Assembly: GCA_034521975.1 (NCBI GenBank)
Contig: JAXHLR010000009.1
Location: 147,784-211,783 of the forward strand
Length of the DNA: 64,000 bases
Source of the DNA: Acidimicrobiales bacterium
Lineage (GTDB): Bacteria; Actinomycetota; Acidimicrobiia; Acidimicrobiales; SKKL01
Direction: 5' to 3'
How positions within the stretch are numbered: the first letter of the stretch is position 1; the number at the start of each line of letters is the position of its first letter. Shown piece after piece: positions 63,914 through 64,000 of the stretch. The position numbers and the translations under genes were made by a program. The notes beneath the pieces were generated by a model that had not been told where the DNA came from, did no database searches, and saw nothing but the letters and a program-made list of their open reading frames with translations.

Positions 63914-64000
63914 ACGCTGCGCCATGGGCATGTCCACAACGCAGACCCTCAGGTCATGAACCCGAAATCGAGCTCGACTCGAGATAACGGCACTTTGGGG
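63914..64000. other. Right end region of the recombinase element
   Basis: Noncoding. It contains ACTCGAGATAACG at 63977-63989, the inverted partner of the motif at 60895-60907, followed by GCACTTTGGGG at the window edge. The right end of the element is probably here or just beyond. Confidence 0.5.

Noticed and set aside
1..64000. CRISPR array
   Set aside because: No regularly spaced repeats with unique spacers were seen. The GTCATCACGAT run at 60622-60652 is a simple tandem repeat without spacers.

Overview
The window is chromosomal DNA of very high GC content with actinobacterial habits: dense ATGA/GTGA start-stop overlaps, GTG starts, several candidate leaderless starts, two luciferase-like oxidoreductases of the coenzyme F420 type, and lipoproteins with Gly/Asp/Ser-rich linkers. 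Gene content best fits a free-living member of the Actinomycetota, plausibly the Acidimicrobiia. That placement is inference; no marker gene for taxonomy is present.

Bases 1-20147 are dominated by a bacterial microcompartment (BMC) locus without the usual aldehyde-processing core. Reading leftward from about 13.5 kb come a dihydropyrimidinase/hydantoinase, an SBP_bac_5 lipoprotein, the HyuA and HyuB subunits of an ATP-dependent hydantoinase/oxoprolinase, a BMC-H shell protein, an unknown 240-residue protein, a SAM methyltransferase, a BMC-T, a BMC-P, a second BMC-H with a Lys/Pro/Ala tail, an alpha/beta hydrolase with His at the nucleophile position, and an FAD oxidoreductase. HyuB ends in a linker and amphipathic helix that looks like a cargo-targeting peptide. 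A divergent arm to the right holds a bicupin, AzlC/AzlD exporter, and an LLM oxidoreductase, then a second bicupin, a second SBP lipoprotein and a second LLM oxidoreductase. A palindrome TGTATACA recurs in the three promoter regions and suggests a common regulator that is not in the window. The simplest reading is import of a cyclic amide, imide or ureide, ATP-driven or hydrolytic ring opening inside a shell, and redox or methyl chemistry on the product.

Bases 20.1-50 kb are ordinary chromosomal genes in short operons: an Lrp regulator divergent from an AceE-like thiamine-diphosphate enzyme, two PH-domain membrane proteins, a PAQR/hemolysin III protein, OtsA, a molybdate operon (regulator-ModA-ModB-ModC), an OsmC protein, an ATP-grasp/CocE-NonD pair, a PPOX and a VOC protein, a nitrosative-stress trio (Rrf2 regulator, di-iron repair protein, cupin), a debranching-type glycosidase divergent from a glycosyltransferase, a cobalamin-binding protein, a spermidine-synthase-like membrane protein, a PhyH oxygenase, a GAF plus shortened EAL protein, a processive GT2 with a small membrane partner, and a CHAD protein.

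Bases 50.1-60.3 kb form an accessory island between two 36-bp direct repeats (34/36 identical). The right repeat adjoins the T-loop-to-CCA end of a tRNA, the classic footprint of integration into a tRNA 3' end. The island carries four toxin-antitoxin type modules (nucleotidyltransferase, Phd/RelE-like, AbiE, mobile mystery A/B with Fic), a CmtR-like regulator with a P-type metal ATPase, an IS630 remnant, and decayed second copies of several of its own genes.

Bases 60.8-64 kb carry two tyrosine recombinases and a small DUF6262/TnpC-like protein in an overlapping operon, a Tn554-like or recombinase-trio element, with a 13-bp inverted motif near both ends.
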